Positions 34,742 through 48,510 of a DNA stretch of 64,000 nucleotides are shown piece after piece. The stretch comes from Pseudomonas triticifolii (lineage in GTDB: Bacteria > Pseudomonadota > Gammaproteobacteria > Pseudomonadales > Pseudomonadaceae). Position 1 is the stretch's first letter. The number at the start of each line of letters is the position of its first letter. The stretch covers positions 1-64,000 of the forward strand of contig NZ_JACONV010000019.1 in NCBI RefSeq assembly GCF_014358015.1, in the 5' to 3' direction. Made by a program: the position numbers and the translations under genes. A model generated the notes under the pieces. It was not told the DNA's origin and did no database searches. It saw only the letters and a list, made by a program, of their open reading frames with translations.

Positions 34742-35845
34742 ATGCAGACACTTAAGGTCGAGCTTGGTGAACGTAGCTATCCGATCCATATCGGCGAAGG
34801 CCTTCTGGATCGGCTTGAGCTGCTGGCCCCGCACATCGTCGGGCGTCAGGTGGCAATCGTGTCCAACACGACAGTGGCGCCTCTCTATCTGGAGCGACTG
34901 ACCCGCACGCTGGCGGGTTACAACGTGCTGCCGATCGTGCTGCCCGATGGCGAGGCATTCAAGAACTGGGAAACCCTGCAGACCATTTTCGACGGCCTGC
35001 TGACGGCTCGTCATGATCGTCGTACTACCGTGATCGCGCTGGGCGGCGGTGTGATCGGCGACATGGCCGGGTTTGCGGCCGCGTGTTACCAGCGCGGCGT
35101 GAACTTCATTCAGATCCCGACCACCCTGTTGTCACAGGTGGATTCGTCGGTGGGGGGCAAGACCGGTATCAACCACCCGCTGGGCAAGAACATGGTGGGC
35201 GCGTTCTACCAGCCAGGTGTCGTGCTGATCGACACCACGTCGCTCAATACCCTGCCTGCGCGTGAGCTGTCCGCCGGGCTTGCCGAAGTCATCAAATACG
35301 GACTGATCTGCGATGAGCCATTCCTGACCTGGCTCGAAGAGCATGTCGACGCCTTGCGCGGGCTCGATCAGGCTGCGCTGACCACGGCTATCGAGCGCTC
35401 CTGCGCGGCCAAGGCGCTGGTGGTGGGGGCCGATGAGCGCGAGTCGGGTATCAGGGCGACCTTGAACCTGGGTCACACATTCGGTCACGCCATCGAGACG
35501 CATATGGGCTATGGTGTCTGGCTGCACGGCGAAGCGGTTGCTGCCGGTACGGTCATGGCGCTGGAAATGTCTTCACGCCTGGGCTGGATCAGTACGCAGG
35601 AACGCGACCGAGGCATCCGGCTGTTTCAGCGGGCCGGACTGCCCGTGGTGCCACCACAGGACATGACCGAGGCGCATTTCCTCGAGCATATGGCTATCGA
35701 CAAGAAAGTCATCGACGGACGCCTGCGGCTGGTGCTGCTGCGTCGGATGGGTGAAGCGGTTATCACGGACGATTATCCAAAAGAAGTATTACAGGCCACC
35801 CTGGTTGCGGATTACCGCGCCCTGGTGGATCAGCTTAGAGGTTAA
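34742..35845 (+). CDS. aroB: 3-dehydroquinate synthase
   Basis: A 367-residue NAD- and metal-dependent enzyme forming dehydroquinate from DAHP. The ATG at 34742 (MQTLKVELGERSYPIHIG) is the family start, with GGGG upstream. NAD site ALGGGVIGDMAGFAAACYQRGV near residues 100-120, active-site block PTTLLSQVDSSVGGKTGINHP, metal ligands in LNLGHTFGHAIE and YGVWLHGEAVAAG. Follows aroK by 126 bp and precedes the SPOR protein by 10 bp. Confidence 0.95.
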   Translation: MQTLKVELGERSYPIHIGEGLLDRLELLAPHIVGRQVAIVSNTTVAPLYLERLTRTLAGYNVLPIVLPDGEAFKNWETLQTIFDGLLTARHDRRTTVIALGGGVIGDMAGFAAACYQRGVNFIQIPTTLLSQVDSSVGGKTGINHPLGKNMVGAFYQPGVVLIDTTSLNTLPARELSAGLAEVIKYGLICDEPFLTWLEEHVDALRGLDQAALTTAIERSCAAKALVVGADERESGIRATLNLGHTFGHAIETHMGYGVWLHGEAVAAGTVMALEMSSRLGWISTQERDRGIRLFQRAGLPVVPPQDMTEAHFLEHMAIDKKVIDGRLRLVLLRRMGEAVITDDYPKEVLQATLVADYRALVDQLRG

Positions 35846-35855
35846 CGGAATACCC

Positions 35856-37481
35856 ATGACTAGTTTGCACGCCGACGAGGCCTTCCTCGGCCATTACCAG
35901 TTGAGTCATGACCCCTTTGCAGCGCGGGTACCTGGCTTCAAATTTTTCCCTGCCCAGCGCAAACCCGTGCTGGGACAGTTGCACCACCTGGCGCGTTACA
36001 GCCAGTTGCTGCTGGCAGTCACCGGGCCTCAGGGCAGCGGCAAGACCCTGCTGCGCCAGGCGTTGGTGGCAAGCACCAACAAACAATCGGTTCAGAGCGT
36101 GGTCGTTTCCGCACGCGGCGCCAGTGATGCAGCCGGTGTGCTGCAGCAGGTTGCCCAGGCGCTGATTGTTGCCCAGGCCGAAATGCAGCCGATCCTGTCG
36201 CAGGTCGTTCAGCTCGGGCTGACCGGTCAGGAAGTGTATTTGCTGGTTGACGATGCGGAACAACTTGGCGATTCGGCGCTCGAAGCGTTGCTGGGGCTTG
36301 CTGCGGGTACGCCGGAAGGGCGTCCGCATGTGTTCCTGTTTGGCGAGCCATCGCTGCTCGACCGTCTCGATCAGCTGTGTGCCGACATGCAGGGTGACGT
36401 CGAAGGCGAACGCTTTCACGTCATCGAGCTGCAACCTTATACGGAAGAAGAAACCCGGGAATATCTGGCTCAGCGTCTGGAGGGTGCAGGGCAGGGAATC
36501 GCATTGTTTACTGCCGACCAGATCACCGATATCCATGAACAGTCCGATGGCTGGCCTGGGGCGATCAACCAGGTGGCCCGCGATTCAATGATCGAGGCGA
36601 TGATCGCAAGTCGTTCTGCGGTCAAGCGTCCAAGTGTGGGGTTCAACATGCCGAAAAAACACGTATTGGCTCTGGGTGCCGTCGTTATCGTAGCCGTGGC
36701 AGCAGCTGTGCTGATCCCGGGTCGTGGCGACAAGACCGGCACACCGGCCAATGCCCCTGCTTCTGCCCAGGCACAACTGCCTCTGGGTCAGGGCACGCCA
36801 TCTGCTCAGCAGTCGAACAATGGTGGTCCGGCCATCGAGTTCGCGGGCAATTCACAGCCAATGCCGTTGCCGCTGGTCGGTAACTCGCAGCCTGTCATGC
36901 GCGGCCCGCTGGCCGAGGCAGCAGGCTCGGGTGATACAGACGAAGACGCAGTGCCGATGGGTTCGCCTGCTCAGCCTGCAACCGTGACCACCACTGCGCC
37001 GCCTGCTGGCGTTCCTGCTGGCCAGGCTGCGCCGCAGACGCCGCGTTCGTCCATTCCAGCACCAACACCGGCAGTGCCTGCCGCGCCGGTCGCCAAGCCT
37101 GCACCTGCGCCGACTCAGGTGGCCACCGCCAAGCCAGCGCCAGCTGCTGCCGCCAAGCCTGCCGAAAAACCGGCTGCTGCCAAGCCTGCGGCCGGTGGTA
37201 ACTGGTACAGCGGTCAGGCTCCAGGCCACTACGTGGTGCAGATCCTCGGCACCAGCTCCGAAGCCACCGCTCAGGCCTACGTTGCGGAGCAGGGCGGCGA
37301 ATACCGTTACTTCAAGAAAACCCTGCAGGGCAAGCCGCTGTATGTGGTGACTTACGGTAATTTTTCTGACCGTGCTGCCGCCCTGGCAGCCATCAAGGTA
37401 TTGCCAGCCAAGGTTCAGGCTGGTAAACCTTGGCCTCGTACTGTCGCCAGCATCCAACAAGAGCTTGGCGCCACTCGCTGA
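35856..37481 (+). CDS. DamX-like AAA ATPase with SPOR domain
   Basis: A 541-residue inner-membrane protein likely acting at the division septum. The ATG at 35856 (MTSLHADEAFLGHYQLSHDPFAARVPG) is chosen over the longer frame running back into aroB. N-terminal AAA/ExeA-like ATPase with Walker A GPQGSGKTLLRQAL near residue 58, one membrane helix near residues 267-287 (VLALGAVVIVAVAAAVLI), a Pro/Ala-rich linker of roughly 160 residues, and a C-terminal SPOR domain (HYVVQILGTSSEATAQAYV ... LYVVTYGNFSDRAAALAAI) that binds denuded glycan strands. This gene follows aroKB in many gamma-proteobacteria as damX. Confidence 0.88.
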   Translation: MTSLHADEAFLGHYQLSHDPFAARVPGFKFFPAQRKPVLGQLHHLARYSQLLLAVTGPQGSGKTLLRQALVASTNKQSVQSVVVSARGASDAAGVLQQVAQALIVAQAEMQPILSQVVQLGLTGQEVYLLVDDAEQLGDSALEALLGLAAGTPEGRPHVFLFGEPSLLDRLDQLCADMQGDVEGERFHVIELQPYTEEETREYLAQRLEGAGQGIALFTADQITDIHEQSDGWPGAINQVARDSMIEAMIASRSAVKRPSVGFNMPKKHVLALGAVVIVAVAAAVLIPGRGDKTGTPANAPASAQAQLPLGQGTPSAQQSNNGGPAIEFAGNSQPMPLPLVGNSQPVMRGPLAEAAGSGDTDEDAVPMGSPAQPATVTTTAPPAGVPAGQAAPQTPRSSIPAPTPAVPAAPVAKPAPAPTQVATAKPAPAAAAKPAEKPAAAKPAAGGNWYSGQAPGHYVVQILGTSSEATAQAYVAEQGGEYRYFKKTLQGKPLYVVTYGNFSDRAAALAAIKVLPAKVQAGKPWPRTVASIQQELGATR

Positions 37482-37840
37482 AGTCGCAGCGGCCCTATCC
37501 GGGCCGCTCACCCGGCAAACCTGACTTTACCCGCTTGAGCGCGCCGCCTTTTCGGGGCGCGCCTTGTGGCGTCTGCGTTACAAACGCTCCGCAGTCTCAG
37601 TCGCTTCAGTCAGATTCTTCAAGAAATACTTTGACTACCACAGCGACCCGCTTTAAAACTTTCATAATTGCGACATTGATTATCCACCAATCGTCGTTAA
37701 ATTTGTGAGCCCCAGTATCGCTGTGTACAATGACCTCCGTTTTGCCTGTCCGAAGCTGGCGTACGTTCGGCGTGTCAGGTAATTGGTTGAATTAAAAGGA
37801 AATTTGCCTCGCATAGAGGCAGCCTGGTGAGAAAGTGTCT
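37482..37840. other. gltB upstream region
   Basis: A 359-bp spacer with no gene. It begins with a hairpin AGCGGCCC-TATCC-GGGCCGCT just after the damX-like stop and a second GC-rich hairpin near 37540-37563, together a probable transcription end without a T-run. It ends with the gltB promoter candidate at 37703-37731 and a leader of about 100 bp. Confidence 0.55.
37703..37731 (+). promoter_or_regulatory. Sigma-70 type promoter of gltB
   Basis: TTGTGA (37703-37708), 17 bp, then TACAAT (37726-37731). Five of six bases fit the -10 consensus and the spacing is ideal. Transcription would begin near 37738, about 103 bp before the gltB ATG. Confidence 0.62.
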
Positions 37841-42286
<4,446 letters not shown>

Positions 42287-42298
42287 GCGCAACTGCAC

Positions 42299-42387
42299 GC
42301 GGCGTGTTTCACGCCGCACGACCACAGCAGTGCGCGAATGCCTGCGAACATGATTTCCTGCAGCTTCAGGGTCATAGCCTGAAGCTG
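42299..42387 (+). other. Two stem-loops in the gltB-gltD spacer
   Basis: First hairpin GCGGCGTG-TTT-CACGCCGC at 42299-42317, second CAGCTTCAGG-GTCATAG-CCTGAAGCTG at 42361-42387, a perfect 10-bp stem. Neither has a T-run. They sit 12 bp after gltB and 20 bp before gltD, so they may set the ratio of the two subunit mRNAs by partial termination or RNA stability. Confidence 0.65.
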
Positions 42388-42407
42388 TCGTGTAGAGGTT
42401 CTAGAGA

Positions 42408-43826
42408 ATGGCCGAGCGTCTAAGTAACGACTTTCAGTTCATCGATGTCGGGCGTAAAGACCCGAAGAAGAAACTGCTGCGTCAACGCAAGAAAGAGTTC
42501 GTGGAAATCTACGAGCCCTTCAAGCCTCAGCAGTCCGCCGATCAGGCGCACCGCTGCCTGGGCTGCGGTAACCCGTATTGCGAATGGAAGTGCCCGGTGC
42601 ACAACTTCATTCCCAACTGGCTCAAGCTGGTTGCCGAGGGCAACATCCTGGCGGCGGCCGAGCTGTCGCACCAGACCAACACCTTGCCGGAAGTTTGCGG
42701 CCGTGTGTGCCCGCAGGACCGTCTGTGCGAGGGTGCCTGCACCCTGAACGACGGCTTTGGTGCCGTGACCATCGGTTCGGTCGAGAAGTACATCACCGAC
42801 ACTGCGTTCGCCATGGGCTGGCGTCCTGACATGTCCAAGGTCGTGCCGACCGGCAAACGCGTGGCAATCATTGGCGCAGGGCCTGCAGGTCTGGGCTGCG
42901 CCGATGTGCTGGTGCGTGGCGGCGTAACCCCGGTGGTGTTCGACAAGAACCCGGAAATCGGTGGTCTGCTGACCTTCGGTATCCCCGAGTTCAAGCTCGA
43001 AAAAACCGTACTCAGCCATCGTCGTGAAGTGTTCACCGGCATGGGTATCGAGTTCCGTCTCAATACCGAAGTCGGCAAGGACGTCACCATCGACCAGTTG
43101 CTCGAAGAATACGATGCCGTGTTCATGGGCATGGGCACCTACACCTACATGAAGGGCGGCTTTGCCGGTGAAGACCTGCCAGGCGTTCATGATGCACTCG
43201 ATTTCCTGATCGCTAACGTCAATCGCAATCTGGGCTTCGAAAAGTCCCCTGAAGATTTCGTCGACATGAAAGGCAAGCGGGTCGTTGTGCTGGGTGGTGG
43301 CGACACGGCGATGGACTGCAACCGTACCTCGATCCGTCAGGGTGCCAAGTCGGTGACCTGCGCCTATCGTCGTGACGAAGAGAACATGCCGGGCTCGCGC
43401 AAGGAAGTGAAGAACGCCAAGGAAGAAGGCGTGAAGTTCCTCTACAACCGTCAGCCCATCGCCATCGTCGGCGAAGACAAGGTTGAAGGTGTGAAAGTGG
43501 TCGAGACCCGTCTCGGCGAGCCGGATGCCCGTGGCCGTCGCAGCCCCGAGCCGATTCCGGGTTCCGAGGAAATCATCCCGGCCGATGCCGTGGTCATCGC
43601 CTTTGGTTTCCGCCCGAGCCCGGCTGCCTGGTTCGAGCCCTTCACCATCAACACCGACAGCCAGGGCCGCGTGATCGCGCCGGAGCAGTCTCAGTACAAG
43701 CACCAGACCAGCAACCCGAAAATCTTCGCCGGTGGCGACATGGTTCGCGGGTCCGACCTGGTTGTGACCGCGATCTTCGAAGGCCGCAACGCAGCTGAAG
43801 GGATTCTGGATTACCTGGGCGTCTGA
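42408..43826 (+). CDS. gltD: Glutamate synthase (NADPH) small subunit
   Basis: A 472-residue FAD/NADPH subunit that feeds electrons through 4Fe-4S clusters to GltB. N-terminal cysteine clusters CLGCGNPYCEWKCPVHNFIP and CGRVCPQDRLCEGACTL near residues 48-110, FAD loop VAIIGAGPAGLGCADVLV near 148, NADPH loop VVVLGGGDTAMDCNR near 290. Expected length for the family. 121 bp after gltB with two hairpins between. Confidence 0.95.
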   Translation: MAERLSNDFQFIDVGRKDPKKKLLRQRKKEFVEIYEPFKPQQSADQAHRCLGCGNPYCEWKCPVHNFIPNWLKLVAEGNILAAAELSHQTNTLPEVCGRVCPQDRLCEGACTLNDGFGAVTIGSVEKYITDTAFAMGWRPDMSKVVPTGKRVAIIGAGPAGLGCADVLVRGGVTPVVFDKNPEIGGLLTFGIPEFKLEKTVLSHRREVFTGMGIEFRLNTEVGKDVTIDQLLEEYDAVFMGMGTYTYMKGGFAGEDLPGVHDALDFLIANVNRNLGFEKSPEDFVDMKGKRVVVLGGGDTAMDCNRTSIRQGAKSVTCAYRRDEENMPGSRKEVKNAKEEGVKFLYNRQPIAIVGEDKVEGVKVVETRLGEPDARGRRSPEPIPGSEEIIPADAVVIAFGFRPSPAAWFEPFTINTDSQGRVIAPEQSQYKHQTSNPKIFAGGDMVRGSDLVVTAIFEGRNAAEGILDYLGV

Positions 43827-44191
43827 TTGCTGTCACGCAACGGACAGCTGACCGTGGAAGCTTGCTCGCGAATGCTCTGTTCACACCGCCTCATGCGGCG
43901 GATGAACAGGCCTCTTCGTGAGCAAGTCCGCTCTCACAAATTGCCTCTCCATTCACCACGTTAACCTGTGTGTGCCCGGCGTCGTTTCTGCGCTTCATGC
44001 CTGAAAGCCCTTTTTTCTGCCTTTTCCCCACTGCTACTGGCAGTTCTGACAGTTTCCGTCACGGACTCATTCCGCTTAACTGAAAATTGGTTCAGTCGAG
44101 TCACGACTCGCTGCAAACCGAAACATCGACGTGCACTGCAGGATCGCAGGCGCGTTGTCACAGGGATTCAGTCACGATCAGGGAGTTGATC
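43827..44191. other. Spacer between gltD and the serine protease gene
   Basis: A 365-bp stretch without a gene. A REP-like inverted unit fills 43859-43938 (AGCTTGCTCGCGAA...TTCGTGAGCAAGTCCGCTCT), with the inner hairpin CCGCCTCATGCGGCGG. The remaining ~250 bp should carry the protease promoter; no clear boxes were found. Confidence 0.6.
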
Positions 44192-44953
44192 ATGAACAAA
44201 CTATTGGCTTTGATTTGCCTGGTCGCCGTACTCGGCGGTTGTACGGCCGCCAATTCTCTCAACGCCGGAAAAATCATCGGCGGTGAGCCCGCGCCCAGCG
44301 GGCAGTACCCATTCTTTGCTGCGCTGGTCAAGGAAGACGGTTCCCATATCTGCGGCGGTTCGCTCATTGCACCGCAGTGGGTGCTGACAGCAGCGCATTG
44401 CCTGATCAATACACAGGCCCACTCGGTGAGTATCGGTCTTGAGCAATACCGGCCTGTGCTCATCGAGAACGAGCGTATTGAGATCGCGGACGTTTTCCTT
44501 CATCCCGACTATGACGCCCGTGGTCAATACGACATAGCGCTGATCAAACTCGCCCGTCCCGCGCAAAGCACCCGGTTTCTGAAACTGAACGGTGCTGACA
44601 CCTCTGTCCCCCTCGATGTTGGCACGCCAGTGACGTTGGTCGGTTTTGGTCGCACGGATGATGGGCGCTTGTCGGATGTGCTTTATCAGGGGCAGGGCCA
44701 TGTGTTGGGCGAGTTGCTGTGTACCTACGTTCCTCCGGGCTATCCTGACACCAACTTCAACCCGGTCAACAATCTATGTGCGGGCTACAGTCAGGCAGGC
44801 GGCGATTCCGGCGGGCCTTTGCTGTATAGGACTGGTGACGACTATATAGAGGTTGGGTTGGTCAGCCGGTCTCTGTTTCAAAGTGCGGGCCAGTACACGC
44901 GTGTGTCTTATTTCATCGACTGGATAAACGCGATTATTCAAATGAATAAATAG
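44192..44953 (+). CDS. Predicted lipoprotein serine protease, S1A (chymotrypsin) family
   Basis: A 253-residue extracytoplasmic protease. Signal peptide with lipobox LGGC, Cys17. A zymogen-like junction GK-IIGG at residues 26-31, then the trypsin fold: His69 in LTAAHC, Asp114 in YDIALIKL, Ser206 in GGDSGGP. Cys54/Cys70 fit the usual C42-C58 bridge; the C191-C220 bridge is absent. The residue at the trypsin Asp189 position reads Ser200, suggesting chymotrypsin- or elastase-like specificity rather than trypsin-like. Start at ATG 44192 follows AGGGAG. Single gene ending before a terminator. Target unknown. Confidence 0.85.
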   Translation: MNKLLALICLVAVLGGCTAANSLNAGKIIGGEPAPSGQYPFFAALVKEDGSHICGGSLIAPQWVLTAAHCLINTQAHSVSIGLEQYRPVLIENERIEIADVFLHPDYDARGQYDIALIKLARPAQSTRFLKLNGADTSVPLDVGTPVTLVGFGRTDDGRLSDVLYQGQGHVLGELLCTYVPPGYPDTNFNPVNNLCAGYSQAGGDSGGPLLYRTGDDYIEVGLVSRSLFQSAGQYTRVSYFIDWINAIIQMNK

Positions 44954-45044
44954 TGCGCTCGCAATTGTCGTCAGCTTTCATTCTGGACGCCATGAGCGCC
45001 GTCTACTGCAACGCTGAAGCATGCGGCAAATCGACCCGATAGAT

Positions 45045-45072
45045 AAAAGGCACGGCTCTTGCCGTGCCTTTT
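45045..45072 (+). terminator. Terminator between the protease gene and hemE
   Basis: Perfect stem AAAAGGCACGGC (45045-45056) / GCCGTGCCTTTT (45061-45072) with loop TCTT. It ends with TTTT and is 92 bp past the protease stop. It separates that gene from hemE. Confidence 0.9.
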
Positions 45073-45119
45073 GCTTCGCGCTCTGAGAAAATACCCGCAC
45101 TTTTATAGCGGATGCCGAC

Positions 45120-46187
45120 ATGACTGCCCTGAAGAACGACCGTTTCCTGCGCGCCTTGCTCAAGCAACCCGTAGACGTCACCCCTGTCTGGATGATGCGT
45201 CAGGCGGGTCGCTATCTGCCGGAATACCGTGCCAGTCGCGCCAGCGCTGGTGACTTCATGAGCCTGTGCAAGAACCCGCAGTTCGCTTGTGAAGTCACGA
45301 TGCAGCCTCTGGACCGTTATCCACTCGATGCGGCCATTCTGTTCTCCGACATCCTGACCATCCCGGATGCCATGGGCCTGGGCCTGTATTTTGAAACTGG
45401 CGAAGGTCCGCGCTTCAAGAAAACCGTGAGCACGCTGGCTGACATCGAAGCCCTGCCAGTCCCGGATGCGCAAAAGGATCTGGGTTACGTGATGGACGCG
45501 GTCAGCACGATTCGCCGCGAACTCAATGGCCGTGTGCCGCTGATCGGTTTTGCCGGCAGCCCTTGGACGCTGGCGACCTACATGGTCGAAGGCGGCTCAT
45601 CCAAGGATTTCCGTAAATCCAAGGCCATGCTGTACGACAACCCGCAAGCGATGCACCTGTTGCTGGACAAGCTCGCGCAGTCGGTGACCAGCTACCTCAA
45701 CGGCCAGATTCTGGCCGGTGCGCAGGCGGTGCAGATTTTCGACAGTTGGGGCGGCAGCCTGTCCTCGGCGGCGTATCAGGAGTTTTCCCTGGCTTACATG
45801 CGCAAGATCGTCAACGGCCTGATTCGCGAACATGACGGTCGCAAAGTGCCAGTTATTCTGTTCACCAAGGGCGGCGGACTGTGGCTGGAAAGCATCGCTG
45901 ATGCCGGTGCCGACGCATTGGGTCTGGACTGGACCTGTGACATCGGAGAAGCGCGTCGGCGTGTCGGCAGCAAGGTTTCACTGCAGGGCAACATGGACCC
46001 GACCGTGCTCTACGCACGTCCCGAAGCCATTCGCCAGGAAGTGGCGCGTATCCTCGCCAGCTACGGCAGCGGCACAGGCCACGTGTTCAACCTCGGCCAC
46101 GGCATCACGCCCGAAGTCGACCCGGCAAACGCAGGTGCCTTCATCGAAGCGGTGCATGAGTTGTCGGCGCAGTATCACCAGAACTGA
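45120..46187 (+). CDS. hemE: Uroporphyrinogen decarboxylase
   Basis: A 355-residue cytoplasmic enzyme removing four carboxyl groups from uroporphyrinogen III to give coproporphyrinogen III in heme synthesis. Signatures PVWMMRQAGRYLPEYR near residues 21-36 and GFAGSPWTLATYMVEG near 147-162; conserved Asp in ILFSDILTIPDAMG; C-terminal FNLGHGITPEVDP. Full length and ATG start at 45120. Single gene, with its own start after the upstream terminator. Confidence 0.96.
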   Translation: MTALKNDRFLRALLKQPVDVTPVWMMRQAGRYLPEYRASRASAGDFMSLCKNPQFACEVTMQPLDRYPLDAAILFSDILTIPDAMGLGLYFETGEGPRFKKTVSTLADIEALPVPDAQKDLGYVMDAVSTIRRELNGRVPLIGFAGSPWTLATYMVEGGSSKDFRKSKAMLYDNPQAMHLLLDKLAQSVTSYLNGQILAGAQAVQIFDSWGGSLSSAAYQEFSLAYMRKIVNGLIREHDGRKVPVILFTKGGGLWLESIADAGADALGLDWTCDIGEARRRVGSKVSLQGNMDPTVLYARPEAIRQEVARILASYGSGTGHVFNLGHGITPEVDPANAGAFIEAVHELSAQYHQN

Positions 46188-46205
46188 GTCGTCTGTGCGT
46201 TGATC

Positions 46206-46227
46206 GTGCCCACGCCAGCGTGGGCAC
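46206..46227. terminator. Hairpin between convergent hemE and MFS genes
   Basis: GTGCCCACG-CCAG-CGTGGGCAC, a perfect 9-bp stem inside the 53-bp gap between two convergent genes. It is flanked by TGATC on both sides and belongs to the common Pseudomonas CCCACG hairpins. No T-run, but the position suits a bidirectional stop. Confidence 0.6.
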
Positions 46228-46240
46228 TGATCGTGATCAG

Positions 46241-47509
46241 TCAGCCTTTTCCCGCCAAGGGCTGCAATTTCGCCAGCCGCAATGCCACACCCAGTGCCAT
46301 CAGCAACAATACGCCAATGAACATCCCGATGCCGTTCCAGCCGGCGTAATGCCAGAAAACCCCGCCGCCGGTGCCTGCCACGCTGGAGCCTGCGTAATAG
46401 CAGAACAGGTACAGTGACGTCGCCTGGCCTCGGGCGACGGTCGCTCTGCGGCCGACCCAACTGCTGGCCACCGAATGCGCGCCGAAGAAGCCGAAGGTGA
46501 AGATCAGCACGCCCGCAATGACGACCGACAATGGCGTGAACAGGGTCAGGCTCAGGCCGAACAGCATCATGACGATCACGGCCCACAGCACGCGACGGCG
46601 ACTCAGTCGATCCGCCAGTGCGCCGATCTTTGCCGAGCTGTAGATGCCCGACAGGTACACCACGGAAAACACACCCACGACCGCCTGGCTCAGGTTGTAG
46701 GGTTCGCTCAGCAGCCGATAGGCGATGTAGTTGAACAGGGTGACGAACGCGCCCATCAGCAGAAAACCGACCAGAAACAGCAACGGCAGGCCCTTGTCGC
46801 GAAACTGCACGACAAAGCCGTCCAGCAGGCTGCGAGGGTGCAACGAACGGGGGCGAAAGTGGCGCGACTCCGGCAGGATTCTCCAGAACACTGCCGCCGC
46901 GATCAGGGCCAGGCCTCCGACCACCAGCATTGCGGCATGCCAGCTCACGTAATCGATCATCACCCCGACGATCAACCGGCCGCTCATGCCGCCGACGGCG
47001 CTGCCCCCGATATACAGCCCCATTGCCAGTCCGAGGTGCGTGGGGTGTATTTCTTCACTGAGGTAGGTCATGGCCACGGCCGCCAGGCCACTGAGCGACA
47101 GCCCGACCAGCGCCCGGGTGATGAGCACGCCTTCCCAGCTCGGCATCAGCGCGCTGGCAATGGTGAACAGCGAGGCGCAGAACAGCGCCAGGACCATGAC
47201 CGACTTGCGCCCAAGCCGGTCGGAGATCGGCCCGGTGATCAGCAGACCGATGGCGAGCATTGCGGTGGCGACCGAGAGAATCAGGCTGCTCTGGGCTGCC
47301 GTGATGGAAAACTCCTGAGAGAGCATCGGCATCATCGGCTGTACGCAATACAGCAGCGTAAAGGTCGAAAAACCGCCCGCGAACAAGGCCAGTGCCGTGC
47401 GTTTGAACAACGGCGTGTTTTTCTCGATGTAACGGTCTTCCAGCGCGACAGACGCTTCGCTGAGCAGGGTATTTGACGGAGCAGGAGATGGCGCAGTGAC
47501 AGGGTTCAC
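46241..47509 (-). CDS. MFS exporter, YnfM-like
   Basis: A 422-residue major facilitator with 12 predicted membrane segments and about 40 polar N-terminal residues. The loop 2-3 motif reads GPISDRLGRKSVMVLAL near residues 97-113, standard for MFS exporters; ALADRLSRRRVLWAVI is its second-half counterpart. The GTG at 47509 has GAGGT ten bases upstream. Divergent from a LysR regulator across 116 bp, so likely controlled by it. Substrate unknown; arabinose- or drug-efflux-like members are closest in character. Confidence 0.85.
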   Translation of the reverse strand: MNPVTAPSPAPSNTLLSEASVALEDRYIEKNTPLFKRTALALFAGGFSTFTLLYCVQPMMPMLSQEFSITAAQSSLILSVATAMLAIGLLITGPISDRLGRKSVMVLALFCASLFTIASALMPSWEGVLITRALVGLSLSGLAAVAMTYLSEEIHPTHLGLAMGLYIGGSAVGGMSGRLIVGVMIDYVSWHAAMLVVGGLALIAAAVFWRILPESRHFRPRSLHPRSLLDGFVVQFRDKGLPLLFLVGFLLMGAFVTLFNYIAYRLLSEPYNLSQAVVGVFSVVYLSGIYSSAKIGALADRLSRRRVLWAVIVMMLFGLSLTLFTPLSVVIAGVLIFTFGFFGAHSVASSWVGRRATVARGQATSLYLFCYYAGSSVAGTGGGVFWHYAGWNGIGMFIGVLLLMALGVALRLAKLQPLAGKG

Positions 47510-47625
47510 GGTAAACCTCAGAGCACGGTTCGGGCAGGCATGGAAAAATCATATAGCTGGCTAATGATTCAATCCAATATATTGTTCGACCTGTTTGATA
47601 GGTAAAACGACTTGATCGAGGCCGT

Positions 47626-48510
47626 ATGGAACTGCGTCACCTGCGTTATTTCATTGCTGTTGCCGAAGAGCTGCACTTCGGGCGCGCCGCTCAGGTGCTG
47701 GGCATTTCCCAGCCGCCTCTGAGTCAGCAGATCCAGGCGCTGGAACAGGAACTGGGCACGCGTCTGTTCGACCGCACCAATCGGCGTGTGGAGTTGAGTG
47801 AGTCAGGGCGGCTGTTTCTCGACGAGGCGCGGCTGGTGCTGGCGCAGGTCGACAAGGCCGCTGATGTCGCCAGGCGAGCGCAGTTGGGGCAACTGGGCGA
47901 GCTGAAGATCGGGTTCACATCCTCGGCACCCCTGACATCGAACATACCCGAGGCCATTTTCGCGTTCCGCCAGGCTTACCCGCAGGTGCATCTGAACCTG
48001 ACGGAGATGACCAGCCAGCAGGTCGCAGCGGGCCTCGAGGACAAGACCATCCAGGTCGGCATCATGCGGCCATTGGAATTGCCCGATGCGCTGGACGTGT
48101 GCGAGCTATTGAATGAGCCTCTGGTTGCAATCATGCGCGCCGACCACCCGCTGGCGGCGGGAAGTGAAGACGGCATCTTTATGTCAGCACTGGCGGCCGA
48201 GCCGTTCGTGTTTTTTCCACGCACCTACGGCAGCGGGATCTATGGCCAGATCCTGAGCCTGGCGCGTGCCGCAGGCTTCAATCCGTTGATCACTCAGGAA
48301 GCGGGCGAGCCCATGACCATGATTGGTCTGGTGGCGGCGGGGCTTGGCGTCACCGTATTGCCTGCCCCGTATCGCCGCATGCGCATTGACGGCGTGGTTT
48401 ATCGCAACCTGCTCGACCCCGGCGCAACCAGCCCGGTCTGGCTGGTCAAGCGCAAGGATGAACAGTCGGCGATGGCCAAGGCGTTTTTCGAGCTGGCGAC
48501 GAAGGGGTAG
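47626..48510 (+). CDS. LysR-family transcriptional regulator
   Basis: A 294-residue regulator. N-terminal winged helix (MELRHLRYFIAVAEELHFGRAAQVLGISQPPLSQQIQALE) at residues 1-60, linker helix, then a periplasmic-binding-like effector domain. The start is like the CatM/BenM/CbnR subgroup that sense aromatic acids, though the effector cannot be assigned. Divergent from the MFS exporter, the usual target arrangement. Confidence 0.88.
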   Translation: MELRHLRYFIAVAEELHFGRAAQVLGISQPPLSQQIQALEQELGTRLFDRTNRRVELSESGRLFLDEARLVLAQVDKAADVARRAQLGQLGELKIGFTSSAPLTSNIPEAIFAFRQAYPQVHLNLTEMTSQQVAAGLEDKTIQVGIMRPLELPDALDVCELLNEPLVAIMRADHPLAAGSEDGIFMSALAAEPFVFFPRTYGSGIYGQILSLARAAGFNPLITQEAGEPMTMIGLVAAGLGVTVLPAPYRRMRIDGVVYRNLLDPGATSPVWLVKRKDEQSAMAKAFFELATKG

